DNA of 64,000 nt from Tetramitus jugosus. Lineage: Eukaryota; Heterolobosea; Eutetramitea; Acrasida; Vahlkampfiidae. The notes beneath the pieces are model-generated. The model made no database searches and was not told where the DNA came from. It was given only the letters and a program-made list of their open reading frames with translations. The position numbers and the translations under genes were made by a program. Location: NCBI GenBank assembly GCA_937625935.1, contig OW569345.1, positions 558,001-622,000 of the forward strand. The letters run 5' to 3'. Shown one piece after another: positions 9,351 through 19,510 of this stretch. How positions within the stretch are numbered: the stretch's first letter is position 1; each line of letters opens with the position of its first letter.

Positions 9351-11996
9351 ATGCACATTCTTGGTCTCTCCTCCGCAATCGAATCAGTCACCTCTTCCAT
9401 TGCCACCACAAAGCTTCCAAACCAACAGTTTTCTCACTTGATTTTTGATGGTGTGACTGGTTTTGCAGAGTATGCTCTGATCAATGACAAGCCATTTGCT
9501 ACTGAGAGCAACGCTGATCAACATCAAGCACTCAAGTGGATCAACAGAGGAGACGAAAAAGCTTTTGCCACCTATGTCTACAAGTACATCAAGTCATTCT
9601 TGAGTGCTGGCATTCAGTTGACTATTGTGAACTGTGTTTCTGAGAGAACAGGCGGTGTTCAAAACGTCAATTACTCTTTCAAGAAGAATTTGACAAAGCT
9701 AAAGTACAGCAAGCTGTTTTATCGTGAAGGTGATGCATCACATGCCGATCCAAACAAGAACAAGGTGAAGCTCTTGCCAACTTTCCATTTGCTCGTTGTT
9801 CAACAAGTGTTGACTGCACTCAAGAGTGAATTCCCTCAATTGTTGAACTTGATTCAAACACCTGTTGAACCACACTTTGTCTCTGATTTGGCACAACACT
9901 GTGGATTCGAAAAGACTCTTGTCGTGACGAACAATGCTGATTTTTATATGAGTGAGAAGAATCAGTTGCAATTGTGCAGATTTTATGATCTTTCTGTGTC
10001 TATTTCTGCCAATAGCACTGAATCTGCTGCTGCTGCTGCTGAAATTTCTGTCAAGCCAACCAGTGCATCCGATGCGCTTGTTTTGTTGATGCGCAAATGG
10101 AATTTGGAGAGCTTGTTTGAACTCTATTTGACCATGTCTCTGATGAAGAATGATTACACTGAGGATGCTGATGTGAGAAAGTTTGTCGGCAATGACATGT
10201 TCAACTTTGAAAAGATTGCTGGTCGTGTCAGAGAGCACATTGACTTGTTGAAGGAAGATGAAACCATTACCGAGGCTCAAATTTCTGATGCTGTGATTGA
10301 AAAGGCTTACAAGGACAATGCTGCTGCTATTGAGAACAGCAAGAAGGCATTCAACGCATTGATTAGCACAAAAACTCAAACTGCAGGATCAGTCGATGAG
10401 AATCAAGTTGCTGCATCTCTTGTCCCAAGCTATACTGACAAAGCGAATACTTCCTCATTTGTTGAACATTTGAAGAATGGTGATTCCGAGTCATTGGTTC
10501 ACTTGTTGCAAAGCTTGCGTGTCACAGAGTCTGTTGATGCTTTGAGCTGCTCCACTGATACCTTCTCTCCTGAGGAGTTGTGGTTCCCAGTCAATGCTAA
10601 GCAAGTTGAGTATGCTTTGTTGAGCAATGCCTCTCCATACAAGATTGACGCATCTTTTGAAGAAGAAAAGTCATTCGAAGCAGTCAACGGTGGAAAGATT
10701 GACAAGGATTTGGTCGAAGTGAAAATTGCACAACAAGAAAAGGGAACTTACTTGAACCCTGGTAGTGAAAGAGTTCACGCATTCAAGAGAAACTATACTG
10801 CTTACGAAGTGAGCGACAAGGCAAAGAGCTTTATTAAGTTGTGGATGCCAGAAGACTCTCAACAAACTGTCGAAGAGTTTGAAAATGCTTTGAAGACTGT
10901 GCCAGCTGCATATCAACCATATGTTCTTGTTTTGAACAGTTTGTATCACTTGTTGTGCGCCAGAGATCCAAAGCCAAAGGTTGATTTTGTCTTCTTGAAC
11001 GAAATTGTGTTTGCTTCCCTCTTCTTGGATCAACCATTGAGTGATGTCAAGGAAGTTTCTGCCAAGTTGGGAACCAGCGGTAAGATTTACAATGAAGAAA
11101 TGAACAAATTGAACCAATTTGTCAATGCCAACTATTACAGATTCCACAGCTATGTTGAGTCTGGTTTGTTGAGCTACTTCAACTTTAGCAATGCTATGGG
11201 CTGGTTCGGTGATGCCTTCAACAACTTTGCTTCTGCATTGTTGGTCAATGGTACCTATGCTGCCTATTTGAGAACTTTGTTCAATGAAGAGCCAACCGTT
11301 GAAACACTCATCAACGCCATTCCAGAGGCCAACCGTGCAGCCTACACTGCCACCAAGGCAGCTATCAAGTCATTGGCTGACAAGGAAGTGAGCCAACACT
11401 TCTGGTTGGACGACGCTGAGGAGTCATTGAACTCCAAGACTATTTATGCTTCCAACATTCCATTTGACATGAAGGCAAGCGACTTCTACAGAATCTTTGA
11501 CGGAATTGCTCTCAAGAAGGTCTACCTCAAGTCTTCTATGTCTGGATCTGGTCACAGTGGCCGTGGTACTCTTGAGTTTGAAGATGAAGAGAACATGAAG
11601 AGAGCCTTGGTCTTGTTCAACAGATTGAAGTTTGGTGACAGATATTTGCACTTGACTCCATCAGCTGCAAAGTCATCCGTTGTTGCTACCGCTACCACAA
11701 CCGTTGAGAATGAAGAGCCAAAGGTTCTTCCATCATACAGCTCTCAAACAGTGATCGAATCAGCTGACGGACAATGGACAAGGCAGAACGCTATTGTGAG
11801 AGGTGGAAAGAAGGCAAAGGGCCGCGCAAGAGCTGGCATTCCTCTCACCACTTCCACTCCAACTTCCGCTCCTGCTGCCGAGGAAAAGAAGGGCAAGTCT
11901 ACCAACGCCAGCGCCAGAGGACGTGCTCGCAACACCAACACTGGAGAGCTCTTTGTTGACAACAAGTGGGGCGCTCTTCTAGATGATGCAGAGTAA
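9351..11996 (+). CDS. Asteroid/XPG-like PIN-domain protein with C-terminal RRM
   Basis: I chose the ATG at 9351 (881 residues). The frame is open further upstream, but that part is low-complexity and just follows the tRNA, and 9351 has a typical AAC-rich leader. The N-terminal 300 residues resemble the Asteroid branch of the FEN/XPG PIN-like family: SHLIFDGVTGFAEYAL, SAGIQLTIVNC, the LVVTNNADFYM segment and a helical region ending in NDYTEDADVRKF. Several acidic metal ligands of true nucleases appear to be missing. An RRM follows near the end (KTIYASNIPFD, HSGRGTLEFED). The C-terminus is basic and Arg/Gly/Ala-rich. This points to an RNA-binding protein rather than an active nuclease. Family assignment is moderate. 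Confidence 0.6.
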   Translation: MHILGLSSAIESVTSSIATTKLPNQQFSHLIFDGVTGFAEYALINDKPFATESNADQHQALKWINRGDEKAFATYVYKYIKSFLSAGIQLTIVNCVSERTGGVQNVNYSFKKNLTKLKYSKLFYREGDASHADPNKNKVKLLPTFHLLVVQQVLTALKSEFPQLLNLIQTPVEPHFVSDLAQHCGFEKTLVVTNNADFYMSEKNQLQLCRFYDLSVSISANSTESAAAAAEISVKPTSASDALVLLMRKWNLESLFELYLTMSLMKNDYTEDADVRKFVGNDMFNFEKIAGRVREHIDLLKEDETITEAQISDAVIEKAYKDNAAAIENSKKAFNALISTKTQTAGSVDENQVAASLVPSYTDKANTSSFVEHLKNGDSESLVHLLQSLRVTESVDALSCSTDTFSPEELWFPVNAKQVEYALLSNASPYKIDASFEEEKSFEAVNGGKIDKDLVEVKIAQQEKGTYLNPGSERVHAFKRNYTAYEVSDKAKSFIKLWMPEDSQQTVEEFENALKTVPAAYQPYVLVLNSLYHLLCARDPKPKVDFVFLNEIVFASLFLDQPLSDVKEVSAKLGTSGKIYNEEMNKLNQFVNANYYRFHSYVESGLLSYFNFSNAMGWFGDAFNNFASALLVNGTYAAYLRTLFNEEPTVETLINAIPEANRAAYTATKAAIKSLADKEVSQHFWLDDAEESLNSKTIYASNIPFDMKASDFYRIFDGIALKKVYLKSSMSGSGHSGRGTLEFEDEENMKRALVLFNRLKFGDRYLHLTPSAAKSSVVATATTTVENEEPKVLPSYSSQTVIESADGQWTRQNAIVRGGKKAKGRARAGIPLTTSTPTSAPAAEEKKGKSTNASARGRARNTNTGELFVDNKWGALLDDAE

Positions 11997-12172
11997 AAGA
12001 TGCAACATCTTCAGTGCCAGTGATCACATTAACTTGAGTGAATCAAAGCATTCGCTCTCTCGTCGAATCCAAAAAAAATAAAAAGTCACTTATTTTATAT
12101 GTATGTAAGTTTTATTTACAAATGCATTTAATGTACATGAATCGCGAGAGTGCTAATCCTCCAATCACTCGC

Positions 12173-12628
12173 TTACCAGCCTCTCTGCTTCCTAATGGTA
12201 AATGTAGATCGTGCAACATTGTCCTCATCCAACTCAAAGTCCACCACTTCCAATTGTGCCTGTTCAAACTTTGCAAGACTCTTCTTGTCAATCACCACAC
12301 CTACTCCTTCCTTCTCAATCACCACATCCGTCGCGGCATCCACTTGATTGTTCTCAGTGAAAAAGTATTGGATGGGATCGGGAATTTTTGGATTTTCATT
12401 GACTTTGATCCTGAGCTTGTGCTGATCAGGGCTCATCTTTCTGTCTCTATAGTGCTCCATAATGTGTTTCACACAAGCATCAGTCAGCGTCACCACTGGC
12501 ATCATCATACCACCTAGACGGCTATCACTGTGGAAGGATCGTTGCAGTCCATTAGATCCTGCATGGTGGCGATAGAGGGAAGAAGAGACGAAGGCTCTTC
12601 TCGTGTTGGTGGAGAGGGCTGAAAACAT
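12173..12628 (-). CDS. IscA/HesB-like protein lacking the Fe-S cysteines, probably mitochondrial
   Basis: The 151-residue protein has a basic, Ser/Arg-rich N-terminus of about 40 residues suited to mitochondrial import. An IscA-type core follows: VTLTDACVKHIMEHY, LRIKVN, IQYFF, then TDVVIEKEGVGVVIDKKSL, which is the most family-like part. A-type proteins carry iron-sulfur clusters on a first Cys after the LRIKV strand and a C-terminal CxC. Here neither is present: the first position reads NENPKIPDP, and the chain ends at RKQRGW. The fold may be kept for a non-cluster role. It is convergent with the upstream PIN/RRM gene. Confidence 0.72.
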   Translation of the reverse strand: MFSALSTNTRRAFVSSSLYRHHAGSNGLQRSFHSDSRLGGMMMPVVTLTDACVKHIMEHYRDRKMSPDQHKLRIKVNENPKIPDPIQYFFTENNQVDAATDVVIEKEGVGVVIDKKSLAKFEQAQLEVVDFELDEDNVARSTFTIRKQRGW

Positions 12629-12934
12629 GGCTCAAGCTATCACAAAGGAATGATGATTTTTTGGGTGTTATTGTTTGTTGTGTTTACGAGCTTTTGGTTT
12701 TGACAGCTTTTCGATTGGATCAAAGACCATGGGTGGGTACACGTATCGGGCGTCCATCTATTTTTAAAGATTTCATCTTTCTCCGTTGATGATGAGCACT
12801 ACAGCAAAACAACGGAGTACCTTCTCCTTCCTTTCCATTGGTTTAGTTCCCCTGACAACTTTTCTGAGAGTACATTCGAAGCCTTCATTAAAGGGCACTA
12901 GGAGCTGTCGAGTAGTTCACAGACATTCACAGCA
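12629..12934. other. Spacer between IscA-like and TPR genes
   Basis: This 306-bp stretch holds the upstream region of the IscA-like gene and the end of the TPR gene. A plus frame (12786-12995) overlaps the TPR coding end and is a shadow. Nothing else is seen. Confidence 0.4.
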
Positions 12935-14981
12935 TTACTTCTTTGTTGTAACTTTCTTCAGTTTTTCTGGAGTGATTCTCCCAAAATCTACTTGATAGTC
13001 GTACCATTTCTTCCTCATTGAATGGATAATCGCACTATCAGGACCAGACATAAGGGAGTACTTCCCATTGAAGGATCCAATTGCCAACTCACACAAAGAT
13101 AAGATGCGGGTAGATTGTTTCTTTGAGGGTTCGCTCTTCTTCTGCTTGGGATTGGCTGCAAGAGCTTCCTGTTCCTTGATTCGTCTTTCTTCTCGTTCTC
13201 TTGTGTCGAAAAGAGAAACAATGATGAATGCAACCATATCTCTTGTAGTGACCGCCTCTTCTTCTATTGGACTCAGATTTAAATAAAGGGGATTGGTTGG
13301 GATTTCCATGGGTTCAGGTGTGGTTGTTACTGATATTGTCGTTGACTTGGAGCTTTTGACTGTTCTCGTGCTAGACCGACTACCCTTTCGAGATTTCGGT
13401 TGGGATTCCAATTCTTCCAGTCTTAATAGTTTTATGAAGTTGGGCTCCCTTAGGTGTTTATGAGATATTCCCCCCTTAGATTGAAGTGCTCTCTCCAAGA
13501 GCGAGAAACTTTTTTGAAGGTCTAAACCTGATGGTTCGATTTGTTCGTGTATAAAAGGATACCTGAATAGATACCGTAATGCTGGTCCATAGTTGATTCC
13601 CAGTGTGTAAGCTATTGAAGAATAATCATGGCAAGCCAAATCAAGGTTTTGGGTTTGTATATAGCACTCGGCTCTATGCCGTAACGCCCTTGGAAGAGAC
13701 GACTCAAAGTTCATCTCAACACATATTGAATAGTTTTTGATCGCCTCAAGGAAATCCACATGTTGTTGAAACAAGATTCCTCGTATCAAGTATCCCTCTG
13801 ATTCTACCTCTAGAGGTTGGGTTCTATAATTTTCTCTCATATTCTCATGGAACTTGTTGAGAGAGCTAAATGCTTGTTCAAAATGTTCCCGACCCATGTA
13901 GTAACTAAGAAGACCAGTTTTTAAATGATAAAATGATTGGAGAGGATACAGCTTCAATAAGGATTGATACACAGAAATTGCTTCGAAATATTCTTCTTGT
14001 GCTTCATCTATTCGTTCAAGGTGGGTGTTAGTTGAATCTTTGTTGTTAAACAAGCTAGAGAGATCACTTACGTTCTAGAGCTGTTTGTTCGTACGGTTTA
14101 GCAAAATCAGGATCAATTTCTATCACTCGTTGAAAATCTTTAGTCGCTTCCTCAGTTTCTCCCATTTGTAAGTATACATCTCCTCTCAAGAAGTGTGCAT
14201 ATGCATTTGGTTGTTCGGTCTCCTCCGCCATCTTAATTGCTTCGTCAAAACAATCGAGAGCCCCCTCATTATCTTGTGTTGTTGCTCTACACTTTCCCAG
14301 AGTGATTAGCACTTGCACATTACTCGGTTTTTCCAACTTCAAGTACTTATCTAACTCGATTTTTGCCTCATCAGATAATCCCAACTGCACATAACATTCT
14401 CCCCTATTTAAGTATGGAGTAGGATCCATAGGGTCGAGATCAATAGTTTTCGTTAGCATATCGATCGCTTCTTCGTACATTTGTTTCTTCATCATAATTT
14501 TTCCACATAAATACAAGTCATCTCGTGTATGGTCCGAGGATAATATATCCATCATTATTGCGATTGCATCATCTAGGAGTTCTCCACTTTCATACAGTTC
14601 TAATGCATGGGAAATTGCATTTTCTTTCGAAATTTGTACCTCTTCATCGTCAAAGTAGTGCTCGCTTTCTCTCACACTTCTTCGGTACTCCTCAACCAAT
14701 TGTCGAGAGATTGGAGTACTGAATTGCTTAAAGTTTTGAGGGTACTCACATTTGGGTTGTCGTACTTTAAATCCATTCTTTTCTAAGTCAGCTAGAAATG
14801 TGGAGGGCTGACGAAAACGATTGGATCTGTTTCTCAAAATGTCACTCATTTCCCTCCTTCTTGACATTGTGAATTGGATGTCCTTGTTCTCTCTTACAAA
14901 ATTTGACTTGGTTCTTCCCAAAACAGTGTTCACTCCATCACTAGATCCTTCCTTCCATGTCAAACATGCTGAATCATTCAT
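12935..14981 (-). CDS. TPR-repeat protein (two exons)
   Basis: Exon 1 (14981-14072) encodes a basic N-terminus followed by about five tetratricopeptide repeats. Examples are KIMMKKQMYEEAIDMLTKTI, YLNRGECYVQLGLSDEAKIE and FLRGDVYLQMGETEEATKDF. The frame stops at 14064 just after a GTAAGT donor (14071). Exon 2 resumes with more TPR helices (EEYFEAISVYQSLLKLYP) and ends in a basic Ser/Thr-rich part. The best acceptor is the AG at 14009-14008, following a CTAAC, giving a 64-bp intron and 660 residues. Other in-phase AGs nearby would change only a few residues. The role is unknown; TPRs mediate protein-protein contacts. Confidence 0.75.
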
Positions 14982-15266
14982 CTCCCGATCGAATATTGTT
15001 TCCTCGCAACTGTAAACCAATCACTCAGGCCACGCGGTAAAATTCTTCCTTTTTCTCCTTCCAAGACAAATTTAGACTGACCACAAAAAGCACCACAACA
15101 ACATAAAAACTTCTGAATCGAAAGGACCTTGAGAACGGGAGCACAACAGGGCAAAATTTATTTGTGGAGAATCCGAACAATACACAGAACATAAACCGAA
15201 CTGAATATTAACTGTTGAGAAAAAAAGCGAAAAAGCTCACAAAAAGGATAACACTAAAGACCAGAC

Positions 15267-16847
15267 ATGTCGCAAAACAGTTATTTGACGTTTTATGAGA
15301 AGGCTGGTGTATTATTGGCCGGTGGTATTCAATTGGATGAGAATGAAGAATGGAAGGATGCCGTTCGTTACTATGCCAAAGCAATGGAGTATCTTTTGGC
15401 GGGAACGAGCTACGATCGCTTGCGGACACGTCGCGAGAAGAAGCTTCAACTGTTGAAACATGTCATGGAGCGTGCTGAAACGATACAAAAAATCTTGCAG
15501 AATACAACAACAAACAAGACTCCAGTTTCTCCAACCAATGCTTCAAAGAGTCCTCCAACTCCGACACCCAATGCGTCCACATCCAATCAGCAACAAAAGC
15601 CATTCCAGAAGTCTAACAACACCACCAATAATAATAACAAACCACAGAGTGCTGAAGTGGAGAGATTGAGACAGTCTCTGAGTGATGCAGTGGTCACTGA
15701 GCGACCCAATGTTCGGTGGGACGACGTGGCCGGATTAGAGAATGCAAAGAAGGCTTTGGACGAAGCAATCGTGCTACCAAGAAAGTACCCTCAGTTGTTT
15801 GTGGGTAAAAGACAGCCTTGGAAGGCCATTTTACTGTATGGACCTCCAGGGACGGGCAAGGTTTGTTTTGTTATTTTCCCTTCAATTAATTGCTTTCTCG
15901 CTTTGTTAAATGGATCGACTAACTCACGTTACGATTGACAGAGTTTGTTGGCAAAAGCTGCTGCATCGAACATGGATGAAACAGCAACGTTCTACTCTGT
16001 TAGCTCCTCTGATCTGATTAGTAAGTATCAGGGAGAGAGTGAGAAGCTCGTAAGAAATTTGTTTGAGATGGCTGCCGAAACAGCACCAAGTGTAATTTTT
16101 ATTGACGAAATTGATGCCATTTGTTCCAAGAGAGGAAGTGGACCCGATGAGAACGAGAGTAGTAGAAGAGTAAAGAACGAACTATTGATCAAGATGCAAG
16201 ACTGTCCCAAGGGAGTGTTTGTCTTAGGTGCTACAAATCGACCCTATTCGCTCGATGCTGCTCTTAGGAGAAGGTTTGACAAGAGAATCTATATCCCACT
16301 GCCAGAAGAAGCATCCCGGGAACAAATCATGAAGATTCATATGGGAGATGAGCCTTCAAAGCTCAAAAATCAAGATTATAAGAAACTGGCTCAAATGTCT
16401 GAGGGATACTCTCCTGCTGATCTCTCCATTGTAGTGCGTGATGCACTTATGCAACCCATTCGACAAGCTTTGAGAGCCAAAACATTCAAAAGAACTCCAA
16501 GTGGAAATCATTTGGTTGCTTGTGACGAATCAGAACAAGATAGTATCGAAATGTCGCTCTTCGACATTAAAGACCCAACATCCTTGCGAATCTCTGATCT
16601 GACATTGGAGAACTTTGAGCAATCATTTGCTCGAATAAGGCCTAGTGTTTCTGTACATGACGTCGCAGATGCAGAACGGTTTACTGCAGAGTTTGGAGAA
16701 GGAGAACTGGGTGCAAAGGCCCAAAACAGTTATGACTACAGTCATGCCAAAATGAATAGCAAGCCATCATCCTCTCCTAGTGTCTCACACGAAGAGTTGG
16801 GTAACTCTAGTGTAGTGACTGCTCCCAAGTTTCGTACCCTTGCATAA
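15267..16847 (+). CDS. VPS4: VPS4-type AAA ATPase of the ESCRT pathway (two exons)
   Basis: VPS4 disassembles ESCRT-III during endosomal sorting and membrane abscission. Exon 1 (15267-15860) encodes an N-terminal MIT domain (residues about 5-75), an Asn/Thr-rich linker and the first AAA part ending at Walker A GPPGTGK (Lys198). The intron is 15861-15941 (81 bp, GTTTGT donor, CTAAC branch, ACAG acceptor). Exon 2 (15942-16847) continues SLLAKAAAS, Walker B FIDEID (Glu254), ATNRP and RRFDKRI, then the C-terminal part with SVSVHDV. The total is 499 residues. A C-terminal extension of about 50 Ser-rich residues goes beyond the usual VPS4 end. Splicing exactly restores GTGKSLLAKA. Confidence 0.95.
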
Positions 16848-17071
16848 AATTGCTCAAACGCTTTTCTGTAAACATGAGCACCACCAGTCATCCAAGAAAG
16901 TCCGAAAATCGAATTCGATTCAAACGTCAGGGAATCCAGACAGATATTCCATTGGGAAACAAAAAAGCTTTCTAACGGAGAAAACACAAAAACCAAACAA
17001 CAACCACTTCATCATTTTCTATTCGTTTGATCCCAAACACAACAACACAAACAACAAATACAATAGAAGAC

Positions 17072-19324
17072 ATGAACATTGACATCTCCCACATTTCAGA
17101 ACAACAACTGGCCGAGCGTTTTGGTGCCCCACTCCGTATGCATTTCTATTTTTAGATTCATAGATGTTGTTTGACAATGGAGCAACCTTTTGTTCTCACA
17201 CTCACTCACACACTCACACACACAACAATTAATAAAATCATAATAATAGATCAACTGTTTCTTGATGCAGACGTTGATGGCGATGGTCACGTTTCCGCCG
17301 AAGAAGCCAAATTTTATTTTCCAAAATTCAATGTGCCTCAACAAGTTCTCCGAACTGTTTGGTCACAATCCTGTAAGACACGTGGTGGATTGACTCGTGA
17401 TGAGTTTGAAGTGGCCATGAAACACATTTTTGTCTTTTTGAGCACTCAACAACAACAGTCTCCTCACTTTGTTCCCATTAGAAGCTCACCTAGTCCATCA
17501 CCAATGAGTATGATGGGTGGCATCAACAGTGGAGGCAACACTCCAATGACACCAACAGTCAATGGCAATGGATCCATCAATTTTGCAATTACGCTGGAGG
17601 AGAAGAGTGCGTATGAGAGACACTTTCAGGGCATTGCACAGGGAGGTGTAACTGTGACAGAACAACAAGCCATGCCATTCTTCCAAAAGGCTCAATTGGA
17701 CGATGTGACTCTGCGTCAAATCTATCGCATCTCTGACTTTGAAAAGGACGGACTGTTGGACAGAGATGAATTTGTGATTGCGTTCCATTTGATTCGTTTG
17801 AAGAGAAAGAATCCAGTGATGCCTATCCCGGATCAAGTACCTGATGTTCTCGTCCCACCAAACAAGAGAATGTTGTTGATGGGAGGAAACAGTAGAGCTA
17901 GCATTGGCGGTGGAGTGATGAATCCACTCATGGTGCAGCAAAATAATATGAACAGACCACCATTGATGATGGGTGGTGGACCATCCTCATCAATCAATGT
18001 CTCAGGTATGAATGCAAGTCAAGTTGAAATGCATGTGAATCGTCTCATGGACGAAACAAAGGACGTTCAGGCAAATCTGTTCACCAATCAACAACAGAAT
18101 GAACAAAACAGAATTCGATTGGAAGAACTGATGAGACAAAAGGCAGAGTTGGAGCAACAATTGGACAGAGATCGCACTGATTTGAGACAGGCAGAGCAGG
18201 AGAAGATGAGATTAGATGTGCAGTCGGCCGAGTTGGAATCCAAGGTTGCTATTTTGACCAATGACAAGAATGAAATGCTTTTGCAAGTAGAGAGAGTGAG
18301 ACAGGAGGTCGCTCGTTTGAATGATATCTGTGCTGTCGCTCATCAAACAGAACAGGAATTGTCCTCTGAGATGAACGGTGTCAGATCTACACTCCAAGGT
18401 GGATTGGATGATTTTATCCAACTCAAGGAACAAATTACTGAATTGAACTTTAGAGTTCAAGAGATGCAACAAGAGAGAAGCAGCTCTGAACAAGCCGTGT
18501 TTTCAAAGACACAAGAAGCATCTCGTTTGCAAAGTGAGCTGAGACAGGCTCAATCAGCCTACAATCAACTCAGCACTGAGATTGCCGCCTTGAAAACAAG
18601 ACAGCAAGAATTTGAAAAGGTTGCTCAGTCAACCCAATCCGAACTCAATCAACTCGTTAATCAAAACAATGGCCTGAAGGAGCAATTGGTTCATTTGCAG
18701 AATCAGTCTCAGAACAATACCTCCTTCAGCAATACCAAGCTGTTGAAATTGAAGGAAGTGTTGAAGAAGGCAGAAACATTTGTCTCCGAGTTTGAAGATA
18801 CCATGAAGAAGGAATTCCCTGATCAAGCCAGTGCCATCTCACCAGTTTCCATCTCTTCTGCCAACTTCACTACTCGTTCTTCACCATCTCCACAAGTTGC
18901 TGCATCGAGCCCTCAACAAACATTCACCAAGCCTGCAACTCCTGTCTCTGTACCAACACCTGTGACTAGCTTCTCCCCTCCAGTGACTGCCACCCGACCA
19001 CACAGCACCTCCTCATTCGATGAGTTTGACTCTGAATTCGATGTTGATTTCGCACCTGCTCCAACAAAGACTGCTGTGACAGCATCTCCTCAACTTCCAC
19101 CTGCTCCACAACAACAACAAAACAAGATTGATGATGATTGGGGTGCATCCTTTGATCAGGGTAACACTGATGATGCCTGGAGCACATTTGACAACAACAA
19201 CTCCAAGATTACATCCGGTGGATTTGATGCTTGGGATGATTTTGGATCAGTCAACCCAGCACCAGCAGCCAAGCAAGCTGCTCCTAAGCCAAGTACCGAT
19301 GATGATGACTGGGCAAACTTCTAA
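17072..19324 (+). CDS. EH-domain endocytic scaffold (EPS15/Pan1-like, two exons)
   Basis: Exon 1 (17072-17135) encodes MNIDISHISEQQLAERFGAP and two more residues. The intron is 17136-17249 (114 bp, GTATGC donor, TAG acceptor). Exon 2 (17250-19324) completes the protein to 712 residues. The first EH-like domain has an EF-hand loop DADVDGDGHVSAEE, and the second has SDFEKDGLLDRDEF and FVIAFHLIRLKRK. A long Gln/Glu-rich coiled coil follows (about residues 320-530). The Ser/Pro tail has acidic DDDW/DDW and WANF motifs like adaptor-binding sites. EPS15-type proteins scaffold clathrin-coated pits. The first EH domain is only partly canonical. A Met at 17171 lies inside the intron and is not the start. 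Confidence 0.87.
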
Positions 19325-19510
19325 ACACTCCTTTAATACATTTACCAGTTATTTTGTAAACTTGTCTTGGAACTAGTTTAGAAGAACGCGGATTTTTCAA
19401 ATATTTGTCCGTGGCGCCAGAAAATACCACACAATATCGCACGCCATCGCACACATAGTCGCGCTCTCTTACAACACACATCGCTATTTCTCATCAGCAA
19501 AGTGCGAGAG

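Noticed and set aside
14038-14071. A 34-bp intron in the TPR gene (first in-phase AG)
   Set aside because: It is shorter than every other intron here and lacks a branch motif; the 64-bp choice after CTAAC is better. Both keep the frame.
17171-17250. Met at 17171 as the start of the EH-domain protein
   Set aside because: The sequence up to 17249 is repetitive and intron-like. A short exon at 17072-17135 with a proper donor gives a more typical N-terminus.
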